Shown piece after piece: positions 1-8,869 of a stretch of 64,000 nt of DNA (the stretch's first letter is position 1; each line of letters begins with the position of its first letter). The DNA lies in the NCBI GenBank assembly GCA_944325515.1, contig CALVAO010000006.1, positions 1-64,000 of the forward strand, given 5' to 3'. Made by a program: the position numbers and the translations under genes. This DNA comes from Candidatus Gastranaerophilales bacterium. Its GTDB lineage: Bacteria > Cyanobacteriota > Vampirovibrionia > Gastranaerophilales > Gastranaerophilaceae. Under the pieces are notes generated by a model. That model saw only the letters and a list, made by a program, of their open reading frames with translations, searched no databases and was not told the origin of the DNA.

Positions 1-48
1 TCTCATAATAGATGTAAGTTTTCCCTTTTTATTCCCTTTTCCCTTTTT

Positions 49-75
49 CCGCTTGATTTACAAGCGGTTTTTTTT
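49..75 (+). terminator. Rho-independent terminator
   Basis: A perfect 7-bp stem (CCGCTTG / CAAGCGG) with a 5-nt loop is followed at once by eight T residues. It ends a transcript that enters from the left of the window or a short RNA starting near the left edge. The preceding 40 bases are strongly pyrimidine-rich. Confidence 0.85.
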
Positions 76-159
76 GAGAAAAATAAAAGATACAAAACTC
101 TTCTACTTAGGAAATATTCCAGGTAATGTTTATTTATGTAAAAATTATTCACACCGGTA

Positions 160-188
160 GTGACAAGTTACTATTATTAATATATGAT
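160..188 (+). promoter_or_regulatory. Sigma-70-type promoter for the 224-700 gene
   Basis: GTGACA (160-165) and TATGAT (183-188) are separated by exactly 17 bp, 36 bp before the GTG start at 224. The same pair of hexamers with the same spacing recurs at 46760-46788, which suggests a common housekeeping promoter form in this genome. Confidence 0.65.
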
Positions 189-223
189 TATTTTGTAATA
201 AGGGTAATGAGGAGTTTTGGCTT

Positions 224-700
224 GTGAATAATAAGAAGATTGAAACTGTAAATCCAATACAGAGTACTTTTTCGAGAGATGATGATGCTTTTACCGCACT
301 ATCAACATCAGCATTACTCGCAAAAAGTTCGGTTCCGTACTCTCACAGAAGAATTGCGGATAATTATGTCATAATAAAAAGAGTTTACCGGTTTCAAGCA
401 GTGCAAAGCCGCATTACAAATGCCGAATTACAGCTTCTTAAAAAGTATGACTTTAATACCCTTGAATTTTCTACCATTAAACAGATTAACGAAGAATTAT
501 CATACCTAAAAAAATGGTCGACATCAGGTAATGAATTACTCAGAAAAGATGCGGATAATTTATTACAAATACGTTCAAAAGAACTAAAATATATAGTTGC
601 AAGCAGATATGCAACCGTCACTAACGAAATATATAACGGCTATAAAGCATTAGAAAAATATTTTGAGGAAATATCCAAATTTTACTCACCTATTTGTTAA
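224..700 (+). CDS. Hypothetical helical protein
   Basis: I do not recognise this 158-residue protein. It starts with GTG; a GAGGAG ribosome site at 209-214 lies 9 nt upstream, and a good promoter lies at 160-188, so expression is likely. There is no signal peptide or membrane segment. The first 45 residues are polar and probably disordered. Residues about 45-155 are rich in Leu, Lys, Glu and Tyr and look helical, possibly coiled coil. It stands alone, 67 bp before the next gene. It is probably a lineage-specific cytoplasmic protein, with no function inferred. Confidence 0.7.
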   Translation: MNNKKIETVNPIQSTFSRDDDAFTALSTSALLAKSSVPYSHRRIADNYVIIKRVYRFQAVQSRITNAELQLLKKYDFNTLEFSTIKQINEELSYLKKWSTSGNELLRKDADNLLQIRSKELKYIVASRYATVTNEIYNGYKALEKYFEEISKFYSPIC

Positions 701-767
701 GAAAAGTTCATAATCGGGCAAATTTTGACTTTCACATGTTTTATAATAGCCGGAAGGTTATCTTAAC

Positions 768-1511
768 ATGCAAATTAATCCTATCAATAATACTAATAAA
801 ATAAATAATAACAGAGAACCTGTAAAATTTGGTCATGGAAATCCGTGGAGCGGCAGTACATATTCTACAAAAGAAAAAGCTATTGTCGCAGGTTCAACTG
901 CTCTGGGGGTTGTTGCAGCACTTGCAGGGCTTGCAAAGCAGGCGAAATACTCACTTAATCCTGCGAAAATGTTTAAAAATTTTAAGAAAAGCTATTTATA
1001 TAAAGCACCCTATGATGAACCGGAAATTATTACAATCGGTGCGGGCTCCTGTCTGGGCGGACTTGCCGGAGGGTATATAATAGATAAAAACAAAGAAAAT
1101 AGAAAAGCAAAATGGCGGGAAACGCTAATGCAAATAGCAAATATATCCGTTCCGATAATATTTGTCGGGAGATTTGCAAGGGGCGGAAAATATCTTGCAA
1201 AAAAGTTCTGGGAAAAAACTCCAAATTCAGAAACTTACAGAACAAAGACTGCAAAAGCTGTAACTGCAATGATTGGTCTTTTTACAGGTGTTTATGCGAG
1301 CAATTGGCTTGCTAATAAAATAAACGAAAAACTTTTTAATCAAGGCAAAGGACGTCCGGTTCAATTGAGTGACTTCTCTGCCCACCTTGATGATTTCTGT
1401 ATGGCTGCAAGACAAATTGATGATAAAAATTCTCTCATACACAAAGTAACAATGTGTATCCCTCTGGCTTTAATGATAGCCGGCAACGAAGTCGGAAATA
1501 AAAAAGCTTAA
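768..1511 (+). CDS. Hypothetical membrane protein with N-terminal 'VKFGHG' motif
   Basis: This 247-residue protein starts at ATG 768 behind a GGAAGG ribosome site (752-757). The first 20 residues are Asn/Ile-rich and polar and lead to a PVKFGHG motif. Small, Gly/Ala-rich hydrophobic segments follow at roughly residues 38-56, 87-105, 125-140, 165-185 and 228-243, so it is probably a multi-pass membrane protein. Proteins with a short polar leader ending in F-G/Q-G recur in this window (27450-27851, and more loosely 45437-46177) and in Gastranaerophilales as I remember them. The function is unknown. Confidence 0.7.
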   Translation: MQINPINNTNKINNNREPVKFGHGNPWSGSTYSTKEKAIVAGSTALGVVAALAGLAKQAKYSLNPAKMFKNFKKSYLYKAPYDEPEIITIGAGSCLGGLAGGYIIDKNKENRKAKWRETLMQIANISVPIIFVGRFARGGKYLAKKFWEKTPNSETYRTKTAKAVTAMIGLFTGVYASNWLANKINEKLFNQGKGRPVQLSDFSAHLDDFCMAARQIDDKNSLIHKVTMCIPLALMIAGNEVGNKKA

Positions 1512-1606
1512 TAGCGAAACAGCAAAATCCTTCATTAGATTCTGCCGTTTCTAAAATCTTTTCATACTCCCAAAATCTGTTTAACCGGTTGATTTAATGC
1601 AAAATT

Positions 1607-1759
1607 TTAAACAAGACCTAAAGCTTTTTTGTACCAAGAAAAAGATTCAATTTCATAACCATTGAAAGTTGTTTTCAATTGTTGTTTTTTTAAGTAGTTT
1701 TCAAACTCATCATTAAATGCAGATTTAACTGTTTTCTTTTCTTTAGAGATTAGTTTCAT
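1607..1759 (-). CDS. Small hypothetical protein, about 50 aa
   Basis: This short lysine-rich reading frame has an AGGAG ribosome site (1768-1772 on the complement) 8 nt before the ATG at 1759. Another in-frame ATG lies directly upstream, and a 60-residue version from 1789 lacks a site at the right distance. The peptide has a basic N-terminus and an aromatic C-terminal part (ESFSWYKKALGLV). It is convergent with the 768-1511 gene. The ribosome site is the main argument that it is real; I recognise no family. Confidence 0.45.
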   Translation of the reverse strand: MKLISKEKKTVKSAFNDEFENYLKKQQLKTTFNGYEIESFSWYKKALGLV

Positions 1760-2026
1760 CATTCCTTCTCCTATTTTAGTAACACACATATATAAAAACT
1801 GGTTTTATCAGTTAAGTTCCACACTTTTTATGCAATAATTCTAACATAAAATTCCATGCTTATCAATGCCTATGTGAAGAATTGTAAGCATTTTGAATAA
1901 AAATTATCCTTAAGAGCTAGGAGTATATAATCATAAAGAATGTTTATATATATTTACACATAATTGATTTAATATGTTTTTTAAGCTATTCTAAATTAGG
2001 TAACAGGGTAGTTAGGAGCAGGGAAA

Positions 2027-3400
2027 ATGTACAATGTCGCAATTATTGGTGCAGGACCGGCAGGTATCTTTACAGCATTAGAAATCGTCAGACTTCGTCC
2101 GGAATGGAAAGTTATCTTAATAGAAAAAGGACAAAAAATTGAAAGCAGAAAATGTCCTATAAGAGAAGGTGCTCCTAAATGCGTTAATTGTAAAAAATGC
2201 GGACTGCTTTGCGGCTGGGGCGGAGCAGGAGCTTTTTCTGACGGCAAATTAACACTTACTCCAGATGTCGGAGGACACCTCATTGATTATATGCCCAGAG
2301 AAAAAGTCGAAGAATTAATCAAATATGCGGATAACATGTATATAGAACATGGTGCAACTGACGAAGTTTTTGGAACAGATATGGAAGTCTTCAGAGAAAT
2401 CGAAAGACAGGCTGTTCTTGCAGAACTTAAACTTGTGCATTCACCTGTTAGACATCTCGGCACAGAAAGAAGCCTGCATGTATTAAAACATATGCAGGAT
2501 TACCTCAGTGACAAAATTACAATCCTTAACAATGTTTCTGCCACTAGTTTGATTGTAGAATGCGAACAGGTTAAAGGCATTGTTCTTGATAATGGCGACA
2601 CTGTAAGAGCTGAATATACAATTATTGCCCCAGGAAGAGAAGGTGCAGACTGGCTTACACATGAATTTGCAAAAAACAAAATCGGTATGGTGAATAATGC
2701 TGTTGATGTAGGAGTTCGAGTAGAGCTTCCAGCACCTGTTTTTGCACCACTTACAGACAAACTCTATGAATCTAAGCTTGTGTACTACTCTCCAACCTTC
2801 GGTGATGAAGTCAGAACTTTCTGTATGAATCCGAATGGTGAAGTTGTACAGGAAAACTATAATGGAATTGCAACTGTAAACGGACACAGCTATGCTAATA
2901 TCAAAACAAACAATACCAATTTTGCACTGCTTGTAAGCAAAAAATTTACAGAACCGTTTAAAGAACCAATTGCATATGGTCAGCATATAGCCAGCCTTGC
3001 AAACATGCTTGCAGGTGGAATTCTGGTACAAAGATTCGGAGATTTGCTTGAAGGCAGACGTTCAACCCCGGACAGAATTCAATCAAGCGTTATAACACCT
3101 ACTTTAACCTGTGCAACTCCGGGAGATTTGAGTCTTGTTATACCGTACAGACAAATGAAAAGTATTATAGAAATGCTCTTTGCGCTAGACAAAATTGCAC
3201 CGGGGACAGCTTCCAGATATACACTTCTATACGGAATAGAAGTTAAGTTCTATTCCGCAAGAGTAAAACTCACAAATGAACTTGAAACGGAAGGTGTTAA
3301 AAATCTGTTTACAATAGGTGACGGTGCCGGCGTTACAAGAGGCTTAATACAGGCTTCAGCATCAGGAGTTTATGTTGCACGGACTATCTGTGCAAGGTAA
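2027..3400 (+). CDS. NAD(P)/FAD-dependent oxidoreductase, COG2509 type
   Basis: This 457-residue flavoprotein resembles the uncharacterised FAD-dependent dehydrogenases of COG2509. A dinucleotide-binding GAGPAG motif sits at residues 8-13 with an acidic residue closing the second strand. A Cys cluster (C43, C52, C55, C58, C62) precedes a Gly-rich WGGAGAFSDGK segment, as is typical of the family. The C-terminal FAD motif IGDGAG is at about 430-435. There is no signal peptide, so it should be cytosolic. AGGAG at 2014-2018 supports the start. It is a single gene convergent with the LipM/LplA-like gene. The substrate is unknown; the cysteines could be structural, metal-binding or redox. Confidence 0.85.
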   Translation: MYNVAIIGAGPAGIFTALEIVRLRPEWKVILIEKGQKIESRKCPIREGAPKCVNCKKCGLLCGWGGAGAFSDGKLTLTPDVGGHLIDYMPREKVEELIKYADNMYIEHGATDEVFGTDMEVFREIERQAVLAELKLVHSPVRHLGTERSLHVLKHMQDYLSDKITILNNVSATSLIVECEQVKGIVLDNGDTVRAEYTIIAPGREGADWLTHEFAKNKIGMVNNAVDVGVRVELPAPVFAPLTDKLYESKLVYYSPTFGDEVRTFCMNPNGEVVQENYNGIATVNGHSYANIKTNNTNFALLVSKKFTEPFKEPIAYGQHIASLANMLAGGILVQRFGDLLEGRRSTPDRIQSSVITPTLTCATPGDLSLVIPYRQMKSIIEMLFALDKIAPGTASRYTLLYGIEVKFYSARVKLTNELETEGVKNLFTIGDGAGVTRGLIQASASGVYVARTICAR

Positions 3401-3435
3401 AATCTTTTAAGCGCAAAAACTCTTTGTATATTTTA

Positions 3436-4074
3436 TTAAGTATTAACAATAAATTCTTCAAAATATTTAATAAAATCTTCTCTGGTTAGATTAGGCAGGA
3501 TTTCTCCGACTGTTGTAATACCCTTGACTTCTTCGTGAAACAAGCTTTCTAAAAGCTGTTTATCATATCCGAAAAGAATTGAGCCATGCTGCAAAATATA
3601 ACCGTTTTTTCTGCACTGTGCAGAACCGATTATCTTTTTACCTTCATAGCATACGTCAGCACCTGTAGATAAAAGCATGCAATAATCATGATTCACTGTT
3701 AATTTTTTATTCTCACCAAACTCTAAACATATACCCAATCTCTTAAAAAATTTTATCAGTATATTTGAAATATATTTGTATGATTCTATAATATTTTCAC
3801 CATTTTGAATAAAAGAAACTGGTACAATACAGCAATATGTAATCTCGTTATCATGAAGCAAAGCTCTGCCGCCTGTCAATCTTCTTACAACAGAAATGTC
3901 TTGCGGTAAATTAATATTTTTCTGATTTCTGCCAAGAGAAACACATTTGGGCTGCCAGCCATACAAGCGGAAAACAATATCTTGAATATTTTCGGATATT
4001 GATTTTTCAAGCAGGTCAGAGTCTATATGCATATTCTCTTCACCTGTATGTACACTGTACCCTAAATATTTCAT
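3436..4074 (-). CDS. Lipoate-protein ligase / octanoyltransferase (LipM/LplA family)
   Basis: This 212-residue protein belongs to the biotin/lipoate ligase fold. It has the RRLTGGRALLH loop (64-74) and a GKKIIGSAQ...QHGSILFG core (146-169) with the family lysine at K146/K147. C132 lies 14 residues before that lysine, where LipM-type octanoyltransferases carry their catalytic cysteine, so transfer of octanoyl from ACP to a lipoyl domain is the likelier reaction; free lipoate ligation remains possible. No lipoyl-dependent dehydrogenase is in the window. Its ATG overlaps the dGTPase stop in an ATGA arrangement, so translation is probably coupled. Confidence 0.8.
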   Translation of the reverse strand: MKYLGYSVHTGEENMHIDSDLLEKSISENIQDIVFRLYGWQPKCVSLGRNQKNINLPQDISVVRRLTGGRALLHDNEITYCCIVPVSFIQNGENIIESYKYISNILIKFFKRLGICLEFGENKKLTVNHDYCMLLSTGADVCYEGKKIIGSAQCRKNGYILQHGSILFGYDKQLLESLFHEEVKGITTVGEILPNLTREDFIKYFEEFIVNT

Positions 4075-5096
4075 TCTCTTTCACGGGCTTTCTTTAACAG
4101 CGCATCATCATTTGTTCTTTCCGCTAGCGGCATAGGAATAAACAAATCTTTATAACGTCTTATTGCATATTGATCAGTCATGCCGGAAATATAATCCGTA
4201 ACTATTTGCGGGATTTCTTCTTTATCATAATATGCTTCCAGCATATTTGTATAGTATTCATACAATGATTTTATAATATTCTTTGCCTTTTTTTCTTCTG
4301 CTTTCGCTATCGGATCAAGATACACATTGTCAAACATCCATGTTCTAAGTTTAGTCACATAATACCATCCCTCTTCAGACATTGCTACCTTAGGTTTATT
4401 CATGGAATTTTCTATAACATCAGTAATCATTTTACCGAGTCTTGCTGACTGATTTGAGGTAAAATATTCTATACAATCATCCGGTAAATCATTTTCTGAT
4501 ATGATTCCTGCGCGGACAGAGTCCTCAATATCATGATTTATATAAGCAATTTTATCTGCATATTGAACGACTTGCGCTTCCGGTGTTTTAGGCTTGTATC
4601 CCCAGGTATGAGTAAGAATTCCGTCTACGGTTTCTTTGCATAAATTCATATCTTCAAGCACTTCCACTACACGCACGCTTTGAAGATTATGATGAAACCC
4701 GTTAGGAAGCAGCTCATCCAGAGTTCCTTCTCCACAGTGTCCAAAAGCAGTATGTCCGAGATCATGTCCCAGTGCAATCGCTTCTACCAAATCTTCATTA
4801 AGTCTTAAAGCTCGCGCCATTGTTCTTGCAATCTGAGAAACTTCAAGGGTATGCGTAAGTCTGGTACGAAAATGATCATTAAATGGAGATAAAAATACCT
4901 GCGTTTTATGTTTCAGCCTCCTAAAAGATTTTGAATGCAGAATTTTATCTCTGTCACGCTGGAACTCGGTCCTTATCGCAAAATGTTCCTTTCTCGGACG
5001 TTTTCGCCCTGCAGAATTCAAACATTTTGTAGCATAAGGACTTAGTAATTCAAGTTCACGCTGTTCTAATTCTTCTTTAATTGTTTTTACTACCAT
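4071..5096 (-). CDS. dgt: dGTPase-like HD-domain triphosphohydrolase
   Basis: This protein matches the deoxyguanosinetriphosphate triphosphohydrolase-like family, which cleaves dNTPs to nucleoside and triphosphate. I place the start at ATG 5096 (341 aa) because the family begins just before the LSPYATKCLNSAGR segment; in-frame ATGs at 5111 and 5141 would add 5 or 15 residues, and none of the three has a clear ribosome site. HD-domain metal ligands are visible: H82 in RLTHTLEVSQ and H111-D112 in LGHDLGHTAFGH, with a later D in YADKIAYINHD. It is the first gene of a two-gene minus-strand operon, divergent from the MgtC-like gene. Confidence 0.88.
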   Translation of the reverse strand: MVVKTIKEELEQRELELLSPYATKCLNSAGRKRPRKEHFAIRTEFQRDRDKILHSKSFRRLKHKTQVFLSPFNDHFRTRLTHTLEVSQIARTMARALRLNEDLVEAIALGHDLGHTAFGHCGEGTLDELLPNGFHHNLQSVRVVEVLEDMNLCKETVDGILTHTWGYKPKTPEAQVVQYADKIAYINHDIEDSVRAGIISENDLPDDCIEYFTSNQSARLGKMITDVIENSMNKPKVAMSEEGWYYVTKLRTWMFDNVYLDPIAKAEEKKAKNIIKSLYEYYTNMLEAYYDKEEIPQIVTDYISGMTDQYAIRRYKDLFIPMPLAERTNDDALLKKARERE

Positions 5097-5191
5097 ACTT
5101 GAATTATACATAAAACTGCTGAATTTGACTACTATTAACATTGTGTTTTTAAGGTAAATATTGTATCATATACAATAAGGAGAGATAGCTA

Positions 5192-5911
5192 ATGGAAACA
5201 TTCATAAATGCGGATTTTATAATTAGGCTGTTCGCGGCACTTGCGCTTGGTTTTGTGTTAGGACTCGAAAGAGAACTGACAAATAAATATGCCGGTCTGA
5301 GAACACATATACTGGTATGCCTTGGTGCTTGTATTTTTACAATACTGTCCATATACGGATTTCCGACATATGCACACGGAGATAATTTGATAATTAATAA
5401 TGCTACAGGTATTAGAGATACCTCAAGAGTTGCGGCACAAATTGTAACCGGCATAGGTTTTATCGGCGCCGGTACTGTATTGAGAAACGGACCAATGGTA
5501 TTTGGTCTTACAACCGCAGCAACGCTCTGGATTGCAGCAAGCATAGGAATGGCGTGCGGTGCAGGAATGTTTGATATAGCAATATTTTCTACAGTATTAA
5601 GCGTAGCTGTATTAACTCTTATTAGGATTTTTGAAAGACAATTTCTTCCTTCCAGCGGAAAGCAGATAAAAAGATGCAAGCTCGTTATCTATTGTGCCAG
5701 AGAAGATGTCAAAAAGATTTATGATTATTTAATTTCCAGGGTCGATAACATGAGAGATTTTACATCTAAAAGACTGCTGGAAAATCCATCCAAATCCAAA
5801 CTCTCTGCCACATTTGATTTAACAAATAAAAAAACAATGCACGAATTGTATAACAAATTAACATCACTTGCAGATCTTGATTCAATTGCATTACAGGAAT
5901 TAAATGATTAA
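5192..5911 (+). CDS. MgtC/SapB family membrane protein
   Basis: This 239-residue protein has the conserved MgtC features: LGFVLGLERE with AGLRTHILVCLGA, then RVAAQIVTGIGFIGAGT, then GLTTAATLWIAASIGMACG. Membrane helices fall at roughly 10-25, 40-60, 80-100, 105-120 and 125-145. A soluble ACT-like C-terminal domain occupies about 155-239. MgtC proteins support growth at low Mg2+ and, in some pathogens, modulate ATP synthase; here only the family is certain. AAGGAGAG at 5177-5184 supports the start. It overlaps the TPR gene by 8 bp. Confidence 0.88.
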   Translation: METFINADFIIRLFAALALGFVLGLERELTNKYAGLRTHILVCLGACIFTILSIYGFPTYAHGDNLIINNATGIRDTSRVAAQIVTGIGFIGAGTVLRNGPMVFGLTTAATLWIAASIGMACGAGMFDIAIFSTVLSVAVLTLIRIFERQFLPSSGKQIKRCKLVIYCAREDVKKIYDYLISRVDNMRDFTSKRLLENPSKSKLSATFDLTNKKTMHELYNKLTSLADLDSIALQELND

Positions 5912-7232
5912 AGAGAAAAAAAAGCCTAAATTAAAAAAAAGTTTTGCAGCAATTGCTATGGAATATCTGAAAACAATTGCGATATCTTTCAGCGCAGCAT
6001 TAATTTTCACTCTTTTATTATCATTTCACGCAAGAAGTGAAATGATAAAAAATATTTATATGAATGCTGAAGAACAACAAAAAATTGATGAAAAAATTGC
6101 AAGACAGCTTGTTACACAATCAGATTTAACAAAGGATTTAAAAACCAAGAAATATTCTATATGCATTCAAGTAGGAAACTTATATGAAACTATTCAAGAC
6201 TACAAAAATGCCGAATTTGCATACAGACTTGCAATCCAAAAAGCAAAACCCGGTGTTTATGCACCATATTATAAACTTGCATGTGTACTTATATCACAGG
6301 AAAGATTTAATGATGCCGAATTAGTACTAAAATCTGTAAAAGATATTCAAAACAAAAAACTTATCAAATTTAAAACTCGTGCATATATTGTAATGGGCGA
6401 TAAATATTATTCTATCGGCAAATTTTTAAGTGCAGCAAAAAGTTATGAAAAAGCCCGATTTTATTATGATAAATTTGCAAAGAAAGATCCGGTTATTGAT
6501 AAAGAAATTGATATTAGGATTATTAATGCTTACAAAGAAACTGCCGATATTATGGTTAAGAATGGCTATAACTCCGATGCTGTAAGTTTTCTGAAAAAGG
6601 CTGAAAAATATGCTCCTAATGACTTATTAATTAAATACAAACTTGCCATTATATACTCTGATTTGGATCCGATAAAATCCATAGAATATTTTGAGCCTCT
6701 GTTAGAAGAAATTCCACAGAAAATTGATTACGGCGCTTTTGGGAAAGCTTTAATGAAGGCTGCCAATATTGCAGATTTAGAAGGCAATCCGACACAGGCA
6801 AAATACTACAGATATAAAATTCATTCTGTAGATCTTTTCATAAATCAAAAAGTTATTTACCCTAATGATATTGAAATTATACTGGATTCTTTTATTATAA
6901 GAAAACCTTTCTTCAAATACAGCTTAAAAGCCAAATATAGATTTAGAAATGTTTCAAACGGTGATATCATAAAAATGTCTGCAGACTTTAATTTAAGACA
7001 AAATGATAAAGTTTTAGAAACGATAACGAAACCTGCTGCAAATAAAAATGCTCCGCTGTTATCTAACGGAGGAGAAACAGGAGAAATTGAAGTCAATTTC
7101 GGTAAAAATATTTTTACCAAACGAGAATTAGAACAATATGTTATAGATATTTATGTTTACAAAGACGAAAAATACAAAACTCTTGCCGGCACAATGAAAG
7201 TCCCGTTAAAAAGTTTTTATTCTTCTAAATAA
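5904..7232 (+). CDS. Membrane-anchored TPR protein
   Basis: This 442-residue protein has a basic N-terminus, one membrane segment at about 24-41, then helical hairpin repeats of the TPR/SEL type between about 60 and 300 (for example GNLYETIQDYKNAEFAYRLA and GDKYYSIGKFLSAAKSYEKA). The C-terminal 110 residues look beta-rich, like an immunoglobulin-type or FxLYD-type domain. It probably acts as an envelope scaffold facing the periplasm. It overlaps the mgtC-like gene and shares 16 bp with the convergent gene at its 3' end. No specific partner can be inferred. Confidence 0.75.
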   Translation: MIKEKKKPKLKKSFAAIAMEYLKTIAISFSAALIFTLLLSFHARSEMIKNIYMNAEEQQKIDEKIARQLVTQSDLTKDLKTKKYSICIQVGNLYETIQDYKNAEFAYRLAIQKAKPGVYAPYYKLACVLISQERFNDAELVLKSVKDIQNKKLIKFKTRAYIVMGDKYYSIGKFLSAAKSYEKARFYYDKFAKKDPVIDKEIDIRIINAYKETADIMVKNGYNSDAVSFLKKAEKYAPNDLLIKYKLAIIYSDLDPIKSIEYFEPLLEEIPQKIDYGAFGKALMKAANIADLEGNPTQAKYYRYKIHSVDLFINQKVIYPNDIEIILDSFIIRKPFFKYSLKAKYRFRNVSNGDIIKMSADFNLRQNDKVLETITKPAANKNAPLLSNGGETGEIEVNFGKNIFTKRELEQYVIDIYVYKDEKYKTLAGTMKVPLKSFYSSK

Positions 7233-8785
7233 AGAGTTTCTCCCCAGCGGTACAATTTATCACCTGCAATAAACATATCCTCATCCAGTATACTTGCATT
7301 GATACGAGCACCGTTACCCATTATTTTAAAATCCGCTTCATCATCATTGATTTCATATGGAACACGATAATCTCCAAAAAATTCTTCCACTGTCGGTTTT
7401 TGAGCAGCAGCCTGCTCTTCTTCGTCTTTCTGTTTCAACTTGCTTAACTCTTCTCTAAGAACCATTACTTCATTAAGCATTGCTTGCATTGCAATATTAT
7501 CTTTTACAGCCTCGTCTACATGCTGTTCTTCATTTTCAGTACTGTAAAAATCTGCAAGGTATTCATCAATATTCTCTGAAGAATCATTATTTTCTTCATT
7601 TTGTACATCTTCATTTATATCACTATCACTTGAATCTTCTGTAAAGTCTGCCTCTATATCTACATCGCAATTTATCGGAGAATCCATTTCACAGATATCA
7701 TCAATCACTGCATTTTCTTCATCATCCAATTCTTGATTACTATCTTCTGAAACAAACGAGAATGATACATCTTCATTAACTGCATTCTCATCCTCAACAA
7801 TCTCTTCATTTTGACTTGATATTTCCTCCGAATTCTCTGTTTCTTCTTGAACAACCTCATCAACAGACAATTGTTCCAATGCTTCACCAGCTTCATCTTG
7901 AGGTTCTGTCAAAAGTTTTTCTTCACTGATAGCATTAGGCACATCATCTTCTTTTGAGAATTCTTTTTTGTTTTCTTCTTTTACATTAATATTATTTTCT
8001 ATAAACTCTATTTTTTTCTCTTCTTTTGGAACACTTATTTCAGCATTAGGAATATTCGGCTGAATAACCTGTATCTGTATAGGCTTTGCAAAAGCAGTTA
8101 AATCCGGAGCCCTATTTATAAGCTCATCTACAAAAGCAGAAATTTCCGCTTGTTTATTATCAGCAACTTCTTTTTCTAAGAACTCCTCTTGAGTTTCTTC
8201 TTCATCTTTTTCATAAAAATCTGCCAGATTATCTTCTGTCGTAATCTCTTCCTCTAAACCGGCAGGTTCTTTAACTTCCTGTGAAATTTCTTCCGAAAAT
8301 TCTTCTGGAATTTCTTGTTCAATATTATCCTCTTGAATTTCACTGATTGAACAAGCTTCTTTATTATCTTCAATTTCTGCAAGCGGTTCAATTACGGGAG
8401 TTTCTTCAGGTTCAACATCAGAGCACTCCTGCGGTTTTGGTTTTTCAACTTGCACCGTATTTCCCGCATCAACAAATTCCTCCTTCTGAGGTAATATCAA
8501 TTTCCCGTTCACCAGAACAGGCGTACCATTTTGCAGTTTGAAAATCAAATTGGCAAGCCCGTGTAATTTCCTGTTTGAAAACTCTATCTCTATAGTATTG
8601 TTATTAGGAAAACTGAATTTATTTATGTACACAGCTTCATCAAGAGTGTCTATTTTGTTTATAAGTCTTATAAATTCCTGCATTACATAAGGTGATATTG
8701 CACAAATAGCCCTAAATAAACCATTTATGGCGACATTATCGCCCATCCATTCACCGTTAATTGTAATACCCTTAAGTTTTCGCAT
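7217..8785 (-). CDS. Hypothetical protein with long acidic disordered middle
   Basis: This 522-residue protein has three parts. A folded N-terminal domain spans about 1-110 (MRKLKGITINGEW... to LVNGKLILPQKEE). A central region of about 330 residues is almost entirely Glu, Asp, Asn, Ser and Ile/Val, with no fixed repeat length, and must be disordered. A short coiled coil (LNEVMVLREELSKLKQKDEEE) precedes a folded C-terminal tail rich in Trp, Tyr and Gly. AAGGATG precedes the ATG at 8785. There is no signal peptide. The layout suggests an adaptor or tether with two binding ends, but the function is unknown. Confidence 0.7.
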   Translation of the reverse strand: MRKLKGITINGEWMGDNVAINGLFRAICAISPYVMQEFIRLINKIDTLDEAVYINKFSFPNNNTIEIEFSNRKLHGLANLIFKLQNGTPVLVNGKLILPQKEEFVDAGNTVQVEKPKPQECSDVEPEETPVIEPLAEIEDNKEACSISEIQEDNIEQEIPEEFSEEISQEVKEPAGLEEEITTEDNLADFYEKDEEETQEEFLEKEVADNKQAEISAFVDELINRAPDLTAFAKPIQIQVIQPNIPNAEISVPKEEKKIEFIENNINVKEENKKEFSKEDDVPNAISEEKLLTEPQDEAGEALEQLSVDEVVQEETENSEEISSQNEEIVEDENAVNEDVSFSFVSEDSNQELDDEENAVIDDICEMDSPINCDVDIEADFTEDSSDSDINEDVQNEENNDSSENIDEYLADFYSTENEEQHVDEAVKDNIAMQAMLNEVMVLREELSKLKQKDEEEQAAAQKPTVEEFFGDYRVPYEINDDEADFKIMGNGARINASILDEDMFIAGDKLYRWGETLYLEE

Positions 8786-8869
8786 AACACATCCTTATCT
8801 ATCTCTTGTTATGTATATCGGCATTTTTTTATAAAACTTTAGCAATTATTGATAAATATTTACAAAAAT

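Noticed and set aside
1516-1551. Terminator after the 768-1511 gene
   Set aside because: GAAACAGC and GCCGTTTC can pair, but the stem has two A-C mismatches and no T run follows.
2483-3031. 182-aa minus-strand open frame
   Set aside because: It lies wholly inside the COG2509 flavoprotein gene, has no ribosome site and shows low-complexity, Cys/Phe-rich composition typical of a shadow frame.
5149-5679. 176-aa minus-strand open frame
   Set aside because: It is antisense to the MgtC-like gene, whose family match is clear.
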